The notes beneath the pieces are model-generated. The model searched no databases and was not told the DNA's origin. It saw only the letters and a list, made by a program, of their open reading frames with translations. A stretch of DNA of 64,000 bases, taken from the NCBI GenBank assembly GCA_023238725.1, contig CM041541.1:10130044-10194043 (forward strand). The letters run 5' to 3'. Numbering within the stretch: the first letter of the stretch is position 1; the number at the start of each line of letters is the position of its first letter. The position numbers were made by a program, and so were the translations under genes. This DNA is from Scortum barcoo. Its lineage: Eukaryota > Chordata > Actinopteri > Centrarchiformes > Terapontidae. This document shows positions 24,734-38,500 of the stretch, in pieces.

Positions 24734-26098
24734 CCGGTTCTGAAACTTTACTCCGCGGACCGTGGTGGGATCTCCACCTGAGCGTGACTGTCCAAACAAC
24801 ACGTCCAGACTTGAAAAACACTGCCATTCTTGCCTGTTTACATCATCGGCCTCCGACACACACACACACAAGTTGTATATTCACACGTGTTCTTGCGCAC
24901 TGAGTAATGCACAGAAGGAATACGCTGCTGGGCCATAAATCTGCAGGCACCAGTCATCGTCTGCTGTTGTTGTTAGTCTAGCCGTAAGTCTCCCATATCC
25001 TGCCACGAAGAGGGCCCTTCCAGACGGCAATGATTCAAAGTCAAGTGGACCGGGTTGGTTGTAAACGCCCCGCTTTTGCCTATGAGCGCACGTGTGATCT
25101 GGGTGACAATGAACGTTATCCGGTGGGTCGAGCAAAGCGAAGTCAAGAGGAATTTATTTCCACGCTACCTTAAGAAACCTTGTTTACCTCGAATCCCTTA
25201 AAGAGAACAAAAGCGACACACACATAAAAAAAAGACGAGGTAGACAAATCTGAGAATAAGCGAGCGCCGCACATGTCAGGATATCGTACCTGCGCTTGTG
25301 TGTGTCTAGGTGTGTGTATGTGTGTGTGAGCGGACTTGTGAGCAGCAGCCAACAAAGGGCCTCTCCTTTTCCCTTTCAAGAAGTGTCTAATCTCCATTAC
25401 AGGCAGAGGAATGACTACAATAAAGACTTTAAGAGGATAAGTATGGTGAGCAAAACAAAACGTGGTGGAGTGAATCCAAACAAAGTCCCTTCAAAAGCTG
25501 AAAAAGTTGGTCTCCGACTTCTTTTCACAGACAAAATGAAATTGCTGATCTGCTCATTACCTGAAAACTGCCTCCCTCATCCTCAGGCCGTGCAGGGCGC
25601 CCAGTGACCCCCCTGTTCCTGTCTGCTCACCGGTCACCTTAGTCTGAGTGTTATACCACAGGCAGGGGAGGGGACGTGTCCTTGCTGGATAGATGTCCAA
25701 AATGCACTCGGTGGATTACGCTCCCGTCTCTACTGGTGATTCCATTTTCTGTTCTCATTTGCTGAAGGGCAGGAAGACAAGAAGTCTAAGTGCTGCTCCC
25801 GGCCGTGCCCCCATCTTTTCTCTCCTCCATTCTCCCCCTGTCCTGTCCTGGCTCTTAAATGTCTTGCCCATATGGAGTTGTGGGACGTCCAGGGTGGGCC
25901 AAGGAGGCTGCTGGGGTTGTGGGCTGGAGTCTCCCACTAATCTGCAGGGAGTTTAATGACGGCAGGCCATGCAAGTGGTGGTGAAGACCCGGGGGGGGGT
26001 CAGGAGGGGTTGTGCATGTGACCCACACCAGGCTAAGAACCCAACTGGTTGGGGGAGGGTGTGTGTGTGTTTGTGCGTGGGGGGTAGCAGATACAAGC

Positions 26099-26114
26099 GT
26101 GTGTGTGTGTGTGT
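26099..26114. repeat. GT dinucleotide repeat
   Basis: Eight GT units. A similar run lies about 40 bases earlier, separated by a G-rich spacer. Confidence 0.9.
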
Positions 26115-26589
26115 ACGCCTGTGTCTGGAGCTAAATGGCCAGTCACTTGAGGAATGCAGAATTTCTGAACTCGGCCGTGAAAACACAAGCAAAATTAGCT
26201 TTTTCAGCAGGCCAAGGTGGAAAAAGAAGCCGGCTGCTCCACTTTTGGCGATTCCTGCTTTACATTCAGCCCCTGCCAAAAAAGTGTAAGCATTACAGGG
26301 GCGTTCAGAGGCAAACACACTATCGCAAACAAAGGCCGTAAGAAGTTGAGATTCCCTGGAGTTTGTCTGGCTCCAGGAGTGTCTGATCTTTTCTGTTTGG
26401 TGTGGAGACTCCTGTTTATTTCATGTGTGTGTTTCTGTGTGTGATACCTTAAAGTGCAGCTCTAACAAGCTGCTCATTATCTTTTTGTGTCATATCATCA
26501 CAGGACACCTCTGTCTCCTGGTGCAATGAATCATAAAAGCAGCAGGCTAAAAAAAAAGAAGAGGCATTTAGTTCAATGTGACTTGACCG

Positions 26590-26780
26590 GACCCCATTTT
26601 TGGCAAGAAAAATCTATTTAAAATGCTCATTTGCATCGTGTATGATATCGTCGCTATCATTCACATTGGTATGCCTGCTACCAGCCTGATTTCACTTCCA
26701 TCGCCATGATTCAAAGCGCAACCTCAATTAATTAGCAATACGCAAATCAATTGTTGCCTGAGGTCAAACAGATCCCAGTC
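26590..26780. promoter_or_regulatory. Candidate intronic regulatory element (octamer plus homeodomain cores)
   Basis: A complete POU octamer ATTTGCAT (26,629-26,636) sits about 90 bases from CAATTAATTAG (26,725-26,735), with ACGCAAATCAATTG following. Sequence complexity is high and repeats are absent. Large introns of developmental neuronal genes often hold such elements. Conservation was not tested, so this is inference. Confidence 0.3.
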
Positions 26781-28830
26781 TATTTAAAAGATTGGATGTC
26801 CACTTAACATGATTTGCGCGCGTTATCTCCAAAGACACATTGATGAACTGAGATTTCTATTCCCCTAATGCGCAACAAATAACCAGCCCGAATCAATCAG
26901 GAAATGTGGATGAAGTCTCGCAGAACACGAGCGGCTGAGGCAGGAACCGCTCGCGCCTGTTGGTCGAGGGTTGGCCCGTAGGAAGCGGCGCACATGCATG
27001 CTGATGAGGTGTATCCATAAGCCAATAAATGAAAAGAGCCGAGCAAGCAGCAGACACAAGTGGGTCAAAGGTTCATGGGAAGGCGCTTCTCGGTAGCCCA
27101 ATGACCGAGTTACTGTATCTTCTTTCTTTTTTTTTTTTGCTGGCTTGTAAGTCGCTAATTAAAGTGACCTCACTGATGTCCCATCTGCCACCAGGGCCCG
27201 GAGCCACCGATTGTTGGCTGCCATGTAAGCATGTTAATCCGCTGAAGCGCCAGGTACGTGTAAACACACACGCGCGCGTTGGCGGCTCGCTTTGTGCGCT
27301 CGCTCATTCACATTCAGATAAGCGCCCCGCGACGCTTAAACAAAGATTAAGACTTTGACAGTGAGACTGAAATCCTGTTAGCTTGTTTGTGCGGAGGTGG
27401 AGGGAGATATCTTTGTTAACTTGTGGAAGGGAAGCAGCTGAACCTTGTGTTCCCCGCCTCGGGCGTCACAAAAAAAAACAGTATTGACGACGCGGTGCAC
27501 GGAAATTACAGCAATACGGCATGATGACAATGAGCAACGCCAGCGGAATGACAATGGCGGAGCGAGGTGGCGAGGTTGGGTGAGCATCCTCTATTCGATA
27601 AGCACTTTTTAAGGACATAATGGAATCTTTGTCTATATTGCAGAGCCACAGTCGTCTCAGTATAGCCGCCTGGCACCCAATGAGAACCATCCATCTGGGC
27701 GACCCCTGCCATGGCGACAAATTCATCTGTCTCCGCGGGGACCTGTGCAGGACCCAATCAGGGATAAGCTTTATATATTTCCTTCCTAATAGAATTGCAG
27801 TGCATTCTCCTGCTCCGGCTGCAAGAAATGGACTCTCATACTGCTGCTCCTATATCTGCTAATTCCCCACTACATCCGCCCCCCTTTTAAGAGTCGTCCT
27901 CGAGGAGGGAGCAGACTGTATCTCCACAAATATTATCACTTTTTTTCCTGGCAGTGTGTGCAGAGATGCTTAGTCTAACCGCCAATCCTACACAGTAAAA
28001 AACAAACGGAAGAAGCGAACAGGTGCAGCCAGCTAAATTGGAAATATGAAATTGGTTCAGACAGGTTTATACAGGAGTTCATGATGATTTATATACCTCC
28101 TACTGCACAGGAAGTTACGCTATACCAACTAGAAAGTACCTATAAACCATCATTTCAAAGGTCATATCCTGTATGGACTTCTACTGACACACCAAACAAA
28201 GGAAAATTGGGTGAAAATGCTCTTACAAATGGGTGCTAAAGGACCTTTGAGCAAAGACACTTAACCCCCGTGGTAAAAGCTGAGTCACTCTCTAGCAAGA
28301 GGCTGCCTTTGTGTCAGGGCGCTGTGTGAGCGCGACGCAGGGAATCGCTTTTATAACACGGGGATGTAAGGAAGCTGAGTATGAGTGAGAAACAGCATCC
28401 AGTTGAATTCAGAGGCATCAGTGGAACATTTCAAATATGTGATAAATCTCTGGAATGGCTCTTAAATATTTTATTCCTCCCCTGGCGGTGACTCTGCCCT
28501 CATCTGCACTATAGCGCCGGGACCATTAAAATGTACAGGATTTTCTCCACCAACTTAATGAGGAGATAAGCAGTTAATGTGAAATCCTCTGGACTCTTTT
28601 TCTCTTTTTTTTTTTTGGAGAGGAAGCGTAGGGGGGGTTAAGGAAAGCACTGAATGCCTATCGCTTAATTATGGCATCAACTCGGCTCCAGCTCTCAATT
28701 TGCCGTCCGACTCTGTCACACCTCAGCGGCTCCGGGGTGGAGGACAAGTCCGTGAAAGAGAGGTTACCGAAGTTATGACAAGAGCAATGTTTGAGAACTT
28801 CACGCCTTTGTAAGCCCTCTTATTCAAAGC

Positions 28831-28846
28831 AAAAAAAAAAAAAAAA
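28831..28846. repeat. A homopolymer (16)
   Basis: Sixteen consecutive A bases; no interspersed repeat body recognised next to it. Confidence 0.9.
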
Positions 28847-29356
28847 GCAACATATCAGCCCATCTCTCTGCTGATGACAAGGTCAAGTGACCGAGAGAGA
28901 AGCACTCAGGTAAAATGGCGAAGAACAAAGAAATGAAGCAACGGTGAGAGGCAAGATCGCCGCATTGATTTTTTTTAAGGTTATGAGGAGGTTATGAAGT
29001 GCTGATTGCAGTTAAATTGCTGCCAAAAATCAATTACATTTATTGAAAAGAGATGAAAGTTTTGCAAACTTTTGAGCAAAAAAAAAAACTTCCTCGTCTC
29101 CTGTTTTTGACACAAAATGTCAAAGTGTTTCATACATAGATACTATTTCAAGTATTGAAAAAGCAGAGATATAACTTAACATAGTAGTAACAAAGTAACT
29201 TAACATTACAATACTGAGCAAATAAATCATAGAGACATCCTATCCCTGCTGCTTCCATTGATTTTGGTCAGCTTACATAAAGGTAGACAGCTGGATTTAA
29301 GGGTCACTGCGTCCCCGCGACAATGTCAAACGCGCTCGACTTTTGGGCCCTTTTAC

Positions 29357-29490
29357 CTGGAGAATTGCTGCTGCAGTGAGACCATCTGCGCCCGTCCCAG
29401 CTCGGACTCCTCGGTCACCTCCCGGAGACGCTTTTCGCTCTCCAGTCGCAAACGTCGCTCTTCCTCTAGCTCGTGGATCAGCTTTTCTCG
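29357..29490 (-). CDS. nckap5: nckap5 exon C, central coiled coil
   Basis: The exon holds 44 whole codons plus two bases. The peptide starts REKLIHELEEERRLRLESEK and ends SLQQQFS, followed by a split arginine. The acceptor is tgtccacag and the donor is CAG then gtaaaa. This is the longest uninterrupted coiled-coil segment in the window: very rich in Glu, Arg and Lys, with Leu, Ile, Met and Val at heptad spacing and no proline. The same segment in mammalian NCKAP5 (recalled as HEKLIHELEEERHLRLQSEK) is highly similar. By family knowledge, such N-terminal helices in NCKAP5 and its paralogue NCKAP5L (Cep169) mediate self-association or binding to cytoskeletal partners; that role here is inferred. 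Fragments in other frames across this exon are shadows. Confidence 0.95.
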
Positions 29491-32400
29491 CTGTGGACAC
29501 AAAAAGAAGAGTGGTTATCTCCCTGGGCGGCACATGGCCCAGAGGCTCAAAAGATCATCCCTCAGCATCCCCATGTCAGGTGTCACTGGTTCTCCCAGTG
29601 TAAGCCCCTGACTCCATGACGGCTCCAGGGGTGCTGTTTTTGCTGCCGACCTTGACCTCTGACCCTGCTTGGATGAAAGGATAAGTGGTGCATAAAGGAT
29701 AAGTGAGTGTTTCAACATTATGAGCATCAAAACATCTGTGATACAAAGTCCCCAAACATCCGTCTTTTGTTTAATATCCAACGCAGGTCATCCTGGTTAA
29801 AATAAAAAATCCTTATCATCTTTTTCATTCTTTGGGGGTGAAAGAAAATAAGAGTCTAAGGGCATGATGACATTTAAGCTGCCAGATTGGCATTACCTCT
29901 GTAGTTTGTTGTTACTTTGAAATGCTCATAATGAACCTCCTCTTCCTTTTGTCGCTTTGACAGAAAGTTCACTCTAAATGTCAAACAACATCACAGAGCC
30001 TCGCACGCCTCAATCTTCCTCCGCGCTCTTACTTTTGATTTCATTTCAGCGTGGCCGTGCAACCACATTAAGTGTGCATATTCACGCCAGCGAGGTCCCA
30101 GAACTCACACTTTCCATAGTCAGCACAGACTCAGAAAACGTTCATTAATGGTACTTTAACTATGAATAGCCTGTTTACCACAACAGCATTCCCCACACAA
30201 AAACTGTGCTCTGTTCTTGCATGTTTCGCTTACTTTTACAGCGCTGTTGCTTGGTAACTGTGCAAAAAAACTTGTTTTTTATGAGTAATTATGATCTCAT
30301 TTGACTTTATATATTTTGAATTCAAAAGATAAAGATCAGAGGTCCCTTTTCTTATTGCAACGAAGGCGCAATCTCAGTAACTCGCAACGCAATCACAGAG
30401 GTCTCGTCCTTGCCTTTTGCTCCTTTCCACACATGCTTTTTCACTTCATTTAATTGCTGTTTTATTGCCAAGTGTTATGGATTTCTTTCTCTGAAGCTTG
30501 CTTTGGTGTGAGCTAACCCCATTCGATTCATGAGGAACGTTCAAAGTCTGTGGTGTGTAAGGTCTCCACAGATCACACCATTTTTATCTGTCCTTTTTCG
30601 CCAGAGACTATTCCAAAACGGAAGCTCCTTTTTCAGTCTTTAATTGGATTCTTCTCTGTCTGATGGCCACAGCCATCTGCTCCCAAAAGGGAGAACCGTC
30701 CTCGCCTCAAAACCAGCTTCAAAGACCGTGGCCCTGCGCTGGCACACTCCCCCCCCCCCTCCTATTCCTCGAGAAGGAGGAGGTTTGGCACTGCGAGCGA
30801 CTTTCTCAGTGACAAAGTTGCAGAGCAAGCTTTGAGCAACCGCCACCAGCGAGGCTGAGGATTTCAGCTGACGGAGCAGGCGAGCGATCATTCTCTCAGC
30901 ATCGCAGGCTCTACACAAAGCCCGCCGTCTTCTGGCGCTGACAATTTATGACAAAGCAATTGGCTCCATTTTCTTAGCTGAAGGTTTAAGTGATCAACCA
31001 TCTGTCGCTATCTTGTCAGGAATATCAGCTGAAAATACATGATTGTAAAATAACTGGAAATTGGTTAGAGGCAAAAGAGACTGGATTGCCATCTGGGGAA
31101 AAAAAGTTGCTTCCTTTGCAAACCAAGGTGCAGTTATTGCTGAATAAGTGATTTAAAAAGTGTACTTTTTCTTATTTGTTTGGCTTAACAAAGAGGAGAC
31201 GTTTTGGGTAAAGTCATTATGACTGCCTGTAAAGAAGTTATTCTCTGGCTGTAAATTCAGGAGAGGATTATCCTGTCAGTCCTTGGTAAAAGATTATATA
31301 TCATCATCTGCTTTGGAAGGTGAGATCAGTGACTGCCACAGAAGATTTATATACAGTCTGTCCTGACAGTTAAAAAAAAAGTATGTGATGTCTGTTCAAC
31401 AGGGGCTTAATATTTTTTTTTGAGCTCATCTTTAAGTCTTCCCTCTCCATCTCAAGCACCAATCATGGTATGTCATTACTCAGTGTAGGAACAGTGTGAG
31501 AGTTGCTGGGGTGCTTTCTCACAGACAAGCATTATGGGGACATCTAGTGGTGTGAAAGAATAAGGGATACTGATTGGAGAGATTTGTACACAGACAAAAC
31601 GTCCTCAAGATGTTTGTCTTTCTGCTCAGCACACCATCACCACTTGCAGCCTTGATTTAAAGCCACACTGTACAATTAAACATAAAAAGTAAAGTAAAAT
31701 ATCAAAACAGCTAGAAAGCATTCCTGCAAATTACCCAACAATTTAGAAAATTGCCATATTTTTACTGTGACCAAATTACTTTGAATGCAACCAAAGAGGA
31801 ACCATATTTCATATTTCGCGTTGTCACTTGGCAGGATTTCTGTCACAAAAGCAGATTTTAACTGGGCGAATTGGTCGCGGAGAGAGAATATTAAACCCAA
31901 GCCACCATTAAAACCAGTCCTAGTCCTCGCTGTGGCCATAAATACACGGCTACTATGTGGAGCGGCTCTTTACACAACAGGGAGGCTCCCCCTGTCAGGA
32001 GTAATGGCTGCCGTAAATCCAGCCGTACAGAAGCATAAAGTAGAGCATCCCCCTGCCAGAGCTGGACCTATATATCTGGACCAAAACCAGTGACTTTCTG
32101 GCTCTTCTCCGTGGGGTGAAATTTGAAGAAAGGCTGCATGTAAAGGAGGGCATCCCTACAGTGTTTTCCTGCATGGTACTTATATTTAGTTACAAAAAAA
32201 TGCAAGGAAAACTTTTTTTATCCTCAAGCCACACAGATGGAAATATGTCTTTAATGATAAAACGTGGCAAAAAGCCACCCACTACAAGTGCAACCTACAG
32301 CATCCAGCAGTTTAGCTGAATTTCACCTCAAACAAGCACAAAGGCCTTTTCTTTACACCACCACATGAAGTAATGTGTACAGTATTGTTCAGCGAGTTTG

Positions 32401-33242
32401 GCCTGGATTCTCACAAAAGCACAGAAGCTTTAGTCCTGATTTTTTGTAGCCCACATGGCCTAACTAACGCCCCAGGCATAAACCACCGACCACTATGTGT
32501 CTGCTGACAAAGTCCTGCCAACAACCTCAATAACAACACAGGATTTATTGTCTACGTTGCAGTAAAAAGCCCTCTATTGCTTTTGTTCAATATATAATTT
32601 CAGCAATTTAACAAGGCCTAAAGCCATTAAATCAAGCATTACCATATCTTTATGTGGCCAGAAATCCCAAGCAATACATTACAGTTCTTCTCAGTTGAAA
32701 TGTTTATTGTCTACACCAACTTCATGGCTTTTTTTCCCCCCCTTTGTGGTAAAGAGCATGCTAATTGAAAGCATATTCTTTAATAAGCCCGAGCTGCAGC
32801 TACAAAGGCAACACACCCTCAGCAGTGCCCTGGGAAGATATCTCAAAGTCAACACTGACATGGGATGCGGTGAAAACACGCCTGGCAACTTTCTGTGAGA
32901 ACATTTACTTTGGTTAATCCAGTGACTGAGGAGATAATCCTCTCACTTGACTGTCTGTCATTGGCCGGTGGGGCGCGCTACCCTGTTTCTCCTGTGGAGG
33001 GCAACGTTTTCCTGGAGTAAAACCAGCCGGCTGCAGCTCTAACAAAGCCAGCACTGCCAAACAATACAGTGTTTGAAGAAAGCAATATCAAATGGAATAG
33101 GCCGGTGTAATCTATAAAATGACCCTGGCAGGATTTTATACCGGTCTTCGGAGCCATATATCTGAAACAAGCCCAGATTGGGTGTTTCAGGATTAAATTT
33201 GACCCCTGTCACAGGCGGGGCTGGTTTCATTTCCTGGTTGAT

Positions 33243-33261
33243 AAAAAAAAAAAAAAAAAAA
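33243..33261. repeat. A homopolymer (19)
   Basis: Nineteen consecutive A bases. No recognised retroelement immediately upstream. Confidence 0.9.
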
Positions 33262-34008
33262 TTTATCCATCTAGATATGACTGAATTTATCACCGTCATG
33301 TAAAGCTTGAGATTGGAATGGACTGCGGGATGCTATTGATTTCAATACACTAAATTTACAGAAATAAATGAAAAAAACGGAGATAAAAGAGACAGCAAAC
33401 ACCTAATTTATGCGTGTGCAGCTTTGTAATATACACTCATTGTACCGCAGCCCAGAGCGCTTCCATCTATACTTCCATATCGACTCATAGTATGTCTAAA
33501 ATTGTATTAGTTGCAGTGGAGCCCAGATTGAAGCCTGCCCCTGTAATTGGACAGCATTAGATGGTAATGGTATTCATCCAAGCTGAATTACTAGAAGACT
33601 CGAACCCCCCTGATACCCTCCAAGATCCACAGAGGACTCTAAATTAATTAGAGCCCTCTGCCTCTCCTTGCTGTCTTTACAATGCCGTCTCCTATAAAAG
33701 AAAAGCTGCAGTGCAACGCTATCAGGTTAAGTGCACATGTCCAGCGCCGTGGCTCCAATTCTGTCGGCTGCACCATCTGCAACTGTATATGTATGTGTGT
33801 GTGTGTTCATGCAGGGTTTGGGGTACAGTTTGGGGGGCTCAATAATCTCTTCATTACGCAGGAGCCCCCTCAGATGTAGCTCTTTGCCTAATCAAAGGGC
33901 CGGGAGCGGATCTCTGGCTCGCTCCTAAAGCAAACATCGGGGACACAATACACCGCGCAGGTTCTTCATTCATAAATAAAACATGCCACTTGGGCTGCTT
34001 GTGTGTGT

Positions 34009-34011
<3 letters not shown>

Positions 34012-34044
<33 letters not shown>
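34012..34044. repeat. GT dinucleotide repeat
   Basis: About 16 uninterrupted units. Confidence 0.95.
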
Positions 34045-34045
<1 letters not shown>

Positions 34046-35464
34046 CATCAGCAGGCCTGAATTCAAATGAAAGTGTAACATAAGGGGGGATTTTGGTGTT
34101 ATGTGAAATGCCAGGTCAGAAACAGTAAAGAGAAACCGAGCGCTACCCGTTAAGACAAAGTGTGAGATAAAAAGGTGCATTTAAATGAAATGTCACTCAA
34201 AAAGGAGGGAAAATTTAGGTGTTTGTGCGTGAGGAGAAACTCCCCGATACGAGTTTCTGATACGAGTTGTTGTAAAAATAATGTTGAGTTTCAACAATGT
34301 TTTATTCACTAAAAATCTGTGTCCCGCGTCCCCCTGGGCTCCATCAATTCAATTATCATGGAGAGCCACTACATTAGAGTGTACCACTTCTCTTTTAGAC
34401 AGCCGCGGGCACTATGGCAAATAATACACACACCCCAGGAATATGCTAAATCACATGAGTGGCCCATTTATCATTGCCAAGGGAGCTCCCCCACCCCACC
34501 CACGCACTCCCGAGTCATTCAGTCACACACAAACATGCCGTGGAGACTGGGTGAGAGGGACGGTGTGGAGATGCGATTTGGGCCCGGCTGTCAGCGCTCG
34601 TCACCCCGGTGAATGTGCTGAAGGGGGGGACCCCATCTCGGCCCTCGCCCCTGCCCATGGCTGATAAGGCCAATCTGCAGAGACAGCACCTGAGTCCCCC
34701 CGGCTCGGTCCCCAGACCTCCACGCTGTCACACATCCTCCAAACGGCTGTCAGAAACTCTTCGTGAAGGTCCCTGAGCGGAGCATCTACATGAGGACTCG
34801 AGTCTTTTTAAAGCGGGGAGCCCCTCAAAACCTTCTTTATCTGCTGAATGCAGGCTACAAAAGATGTCCATCCTGGAGGTGCTTTTTATGGTTGTATAAA
34901 CATTAATAAATCACAGTCAAATTAACCATGATACCTTCGTCTAATTATTGCAAACTAATTAAACTGCGGTGAGGCCGAGCCCTGACTCACACAGTACAGC
35001 AGTGGAACTGTGCTCAAAAGTAAAAGCCAATTATCTGCTGTCCCTTTGTGGCTTCTCTGAAAGCTTGTTTGCACAGAAAGAATATCAGATGTCTCTGAAT
35101 AAGATGCTGTACAGAAATCCACAAGATTTCTTATAAAAAGTTGACCTAGTTGGAAAAGATGCAAGTTGAGGACGCCAATCTACGATCCAATGGCCCAGAT
35201 GTTTACTTCAAACAATGCTAATTAACACAGTAATTATATCTTTGGATAATATCTAAACACTACACCATGAATACCATTTTTACGCTAAAATCTTTAAAAC
35301 AGCACTGTTAAAAATGTGAAAGGTGTTATTGATGATCTTCCTCCAACCATACCACCATCCAAGAACATTAGTACTGAACCATTCTGACAAACTTTAGATG
35401 AAAACTATATGTTTTTATGACTAATTTTTCTGCACATGGGAACTGCCGTATACCTCAGGTTAAG

Positions 35465-35580
35465 AAAAGATTATCAAAAGGGCAAACAAACTATGTTTTA
35501 GGTGTGGTTAGGGTGACACAGCTAAAACACTTGGTTCAGGTGAGGATAAGTGTACGGGTAATAAAAACAGGAATGTTTCA
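35465..35580 (+). repeat. Probable decayed interspersed repeat (ggttaggg...acttggttcaggt)
   Basis: The run gtggttagggtgacacagct, aaaacacttggttcaggtga and ggataagtgtacgggtaata resembles a frequent fish repeat of the form ggttaggtttagg..aaaa.cacttggttaggttagg. It is diverged and without clear ends. No coding potential. Confidence 0.4.
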
Positions 35581-38500
35581 CGCAATCGTCCACCACCGCA
35601 ATATTTTTCTACTTTTCGCCACGTCCGCCACTTTTCTTACTAACACTGACAATACATGTAAATCTCCAGGAATGGTCGAACATGTTTATAATCCATAAAG
35701 ATCCTGGGCCCTTTCCTCAGCTAGCTACATCTTTACCAAGATGTTCTCAAAAGAAGCAAAACCTAAGGCTAAAACATCAACAAGCACATACAAGTTGAAT
35801 GACATCATCTCAACATACCGACAGGGATGTCTCATTTATTAACAGGAATGACTCAATAGCAAATGACTTGTTAAGAAGGGCACTCTCTGCCAGCCAATTT
35901 CAAAGTAAATCTTACTTGATGCAATGTTACAAACTGTGTCACGTACAATTCTGCAGACTGTAGCACATGTGAAATCTGTTTTCATGCACAAAAATAGCTG
36001 ATTCCCATCTTGGCTCCAGGGCCTATTTTACCATACTGTGCCACCCGCTCCCACTTTATATTCACAGCGGCTTCATTCTTATCTTAACTTCATTTTCTAC
36101 ATGAAATGCTCTGGAGAAATCTGATTTTAAATAAGTGAGTTACACAATTAAGCCGAGCAAGAAACATTTCCCTTTTATCGCTCGTGTGTGTGCTTCACTC
36201 GGCGGCGGACGAATCAAACGCCGTAATGAACCCGGGGAATGGCTGCACGTGAATCAACTGTGTGTGTGTGTGTATGTGTGAGGCTCGTGTCTGTTTTCGC
36301 TCAGATATCAGAGAGCGTCCACAAAACCCAAAGAAAAATAAAGTCAGTGTCTCTCAAAGCGAGGTGGTTTATTTTCACGCGTTGTTTAGACAGCCGTTTC
36401 CAGTGGTCATAATCTTACAACAGTTTTAAATGCCTCTTTAATGGAGAGCCCGGCCCCCTCAGCGGTGCGGGGAGGTGTGGCCTTTACGAGCCCACATGTG
36501 CACTTCTGTTTTCTCCCCGACAGGAAACCCGGCATCCTGCCCCTGATGGACTTTGATTGCACTTCAGAGTGGCATCAAAAGGGGAGCGGGAGACGGGGAG
36601 CGGCCCCGCCCTGCACCACACCTCTGGGCTGGGGTGTGAGGAATTCCAGAGAAAAACCTACAGCGGCGATGAGGCTGTGAATGAGCGGTTTGACTCGAGA
36701 CAGACAGGGCAGGCTTGTTGGAGAGAAACGGAGGCCCACACTGAATAAACCATGACCTGTGCTCTATCAAACACCTCATGGGAAACCCACTGTTTTTCTT
36801 GTAAGAGTTTTAAAGATCTGGCTCCGCGGAGCAGGCCAAAAGCACCATGTCCAAGCCCGAATATAAAGTTTAAGAAACAAACAGTGGTCTGGGACAGACA
36901 GATCTGGCGGTTGTTCCACCATATCCCTTCAAACTAATAACAAATGCGTCTTGTGTGGCCATATTTGCAGTGAAACGCCATGCAGACGCTGTACCCTGAG
37001 CTTAACTACTGATTGCCCTGCAAATTAGTCAAAAGGTTTCACGCGATTCTCCCAAATGATCCATAACAAAAGAGTGTTGTGCTTCAGCACCGCCAGTAGC
37101 CGTCTTGTTTCACAACAGGAGACCCAATTAAAAACGCACGCTCCTCAGTAAACTGTGTTGTTAATGCTCTTTCATTTACACTTACGTCTGTGTAAGTGTG
37201 CGAGCGAGACCCGGGGCTTACAATTGTAGCGGTGTGTTTAATCATAAAGATGCCTTTCACATTCCTCGCCGGCACAAAGCACGAGTAATGGTACAGAATA
37301 ACACGTCCCCGCGGAGACACTCGGCAGAAGCGACCGGCGCAGGATTGCGACGGGTGGCACCGCCGCTCTCTGTTTCTCTGATCGCGTTACACAGAAGACA
37401 CTAATGGATGTAGAGAGGAAAGACCAAGGCAGGGAGCGGAGGCTGTTAAAAAAGAGGCATCAGATACTGAGGAAGGGCAGAGCCACTTCAAAAGTCCACG
37501 GCTTTTTTAATCTGTCTCTCTAGGTTAGTCCCTTGGCAGGCGAAAGATGGGGTTTGGAGGGAGGCAAGCGGGTATGGAAGTGGGTGCGGGGGTCTGCGGG
37601 GCACAGGCTGTGGCTGGTGAGCAGTTCCCACTGCACACCGCCAGCACTTTGACAATTATCTCCTTGATGCAGCAGTCTCTTTTTCATTTCTATTGAAGAA
37701 CCGTGCCTGAGCGCCGAAGCCTCCCAGGAATGCCAGAGAGAGAGTGCAAGGGGACTCTAACGGGGATAATCCCAATTTCAAATGGAGCTTAGTGATATCC
37801 CCCTCCTCCCTTTCTTCCTCCACCACCCCCATTCACCCTCCTCCTGTCTGGCACAGATAACTCATCCCTCTGTCTCAGCCCCGTGCATGCGCAGACTCAC
37901 ATACCCCTCTAAGTAATAATTAGCATGTCATCCGCTCGCGTGAGTCTGAGAGCTGGGCCTTCGGTCGAGCCTCACAGCGTGGCAAATTATATATTTTTCT
38001 TGGGCCGCGTTGAGGTCAGAGGATGCCAGGTCAGTGTTACAGGAGGAGGCGCTGACACAGAGAGGTGAAGCCCTGAAGTGTGGACACGTAAACTGAATTA
38101 CGTAAAGTACACATAGATCCCGAAGAGGAGGAAAAGGTGTCCTCGGCGGCACCACAGATGGAGAGCAAGGCTTATACAAATAACCTGTCTGATGTTGCTG
38201 AAACTCATTTGCCCTTTTACTTCAGCTTTTTAAGGTCAGTATTATCAGTGGAGCGCTTAATATCATTCATTTATGATGCAAATGCAACTACAGGATTGTG
38301 TAAGTAGATTTAAGACTTATATGAATTCAAAGGCAGAAGTATGATGAAACTGACGTCTACCCATCTACTAATTGTGGGAAATATTGAGGAAGGGATCTAT
38401 ATAATCACTAGAGGTAACCATGGAGACGCAAAGGCTTCAAGCTGAAAAGTGAAGAAGTGCTAAAAACGTTTTGGGCTTCCTGTCTACTTCATGCGTTTTG

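Larger units (their letters stand above)
15560..29356 (-). other. Intron C-D (13.8 kb)
   Basis: No gene, transposon coding sequence or structured RNA recognised. It contains a likely decayed repeat at 16,020-16,190, CA/GT runs at 24,702-24,733 and 26,099-26,114, a candidate regulatory element at 26,590-26,780, a CpG-dense patch near 26,920-27,000 and a 16-base A run at 28,831-28,846. Short open frames here (up to about 120 codons) lack splice sites, homology or biased composition. Confidence 0.75.
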
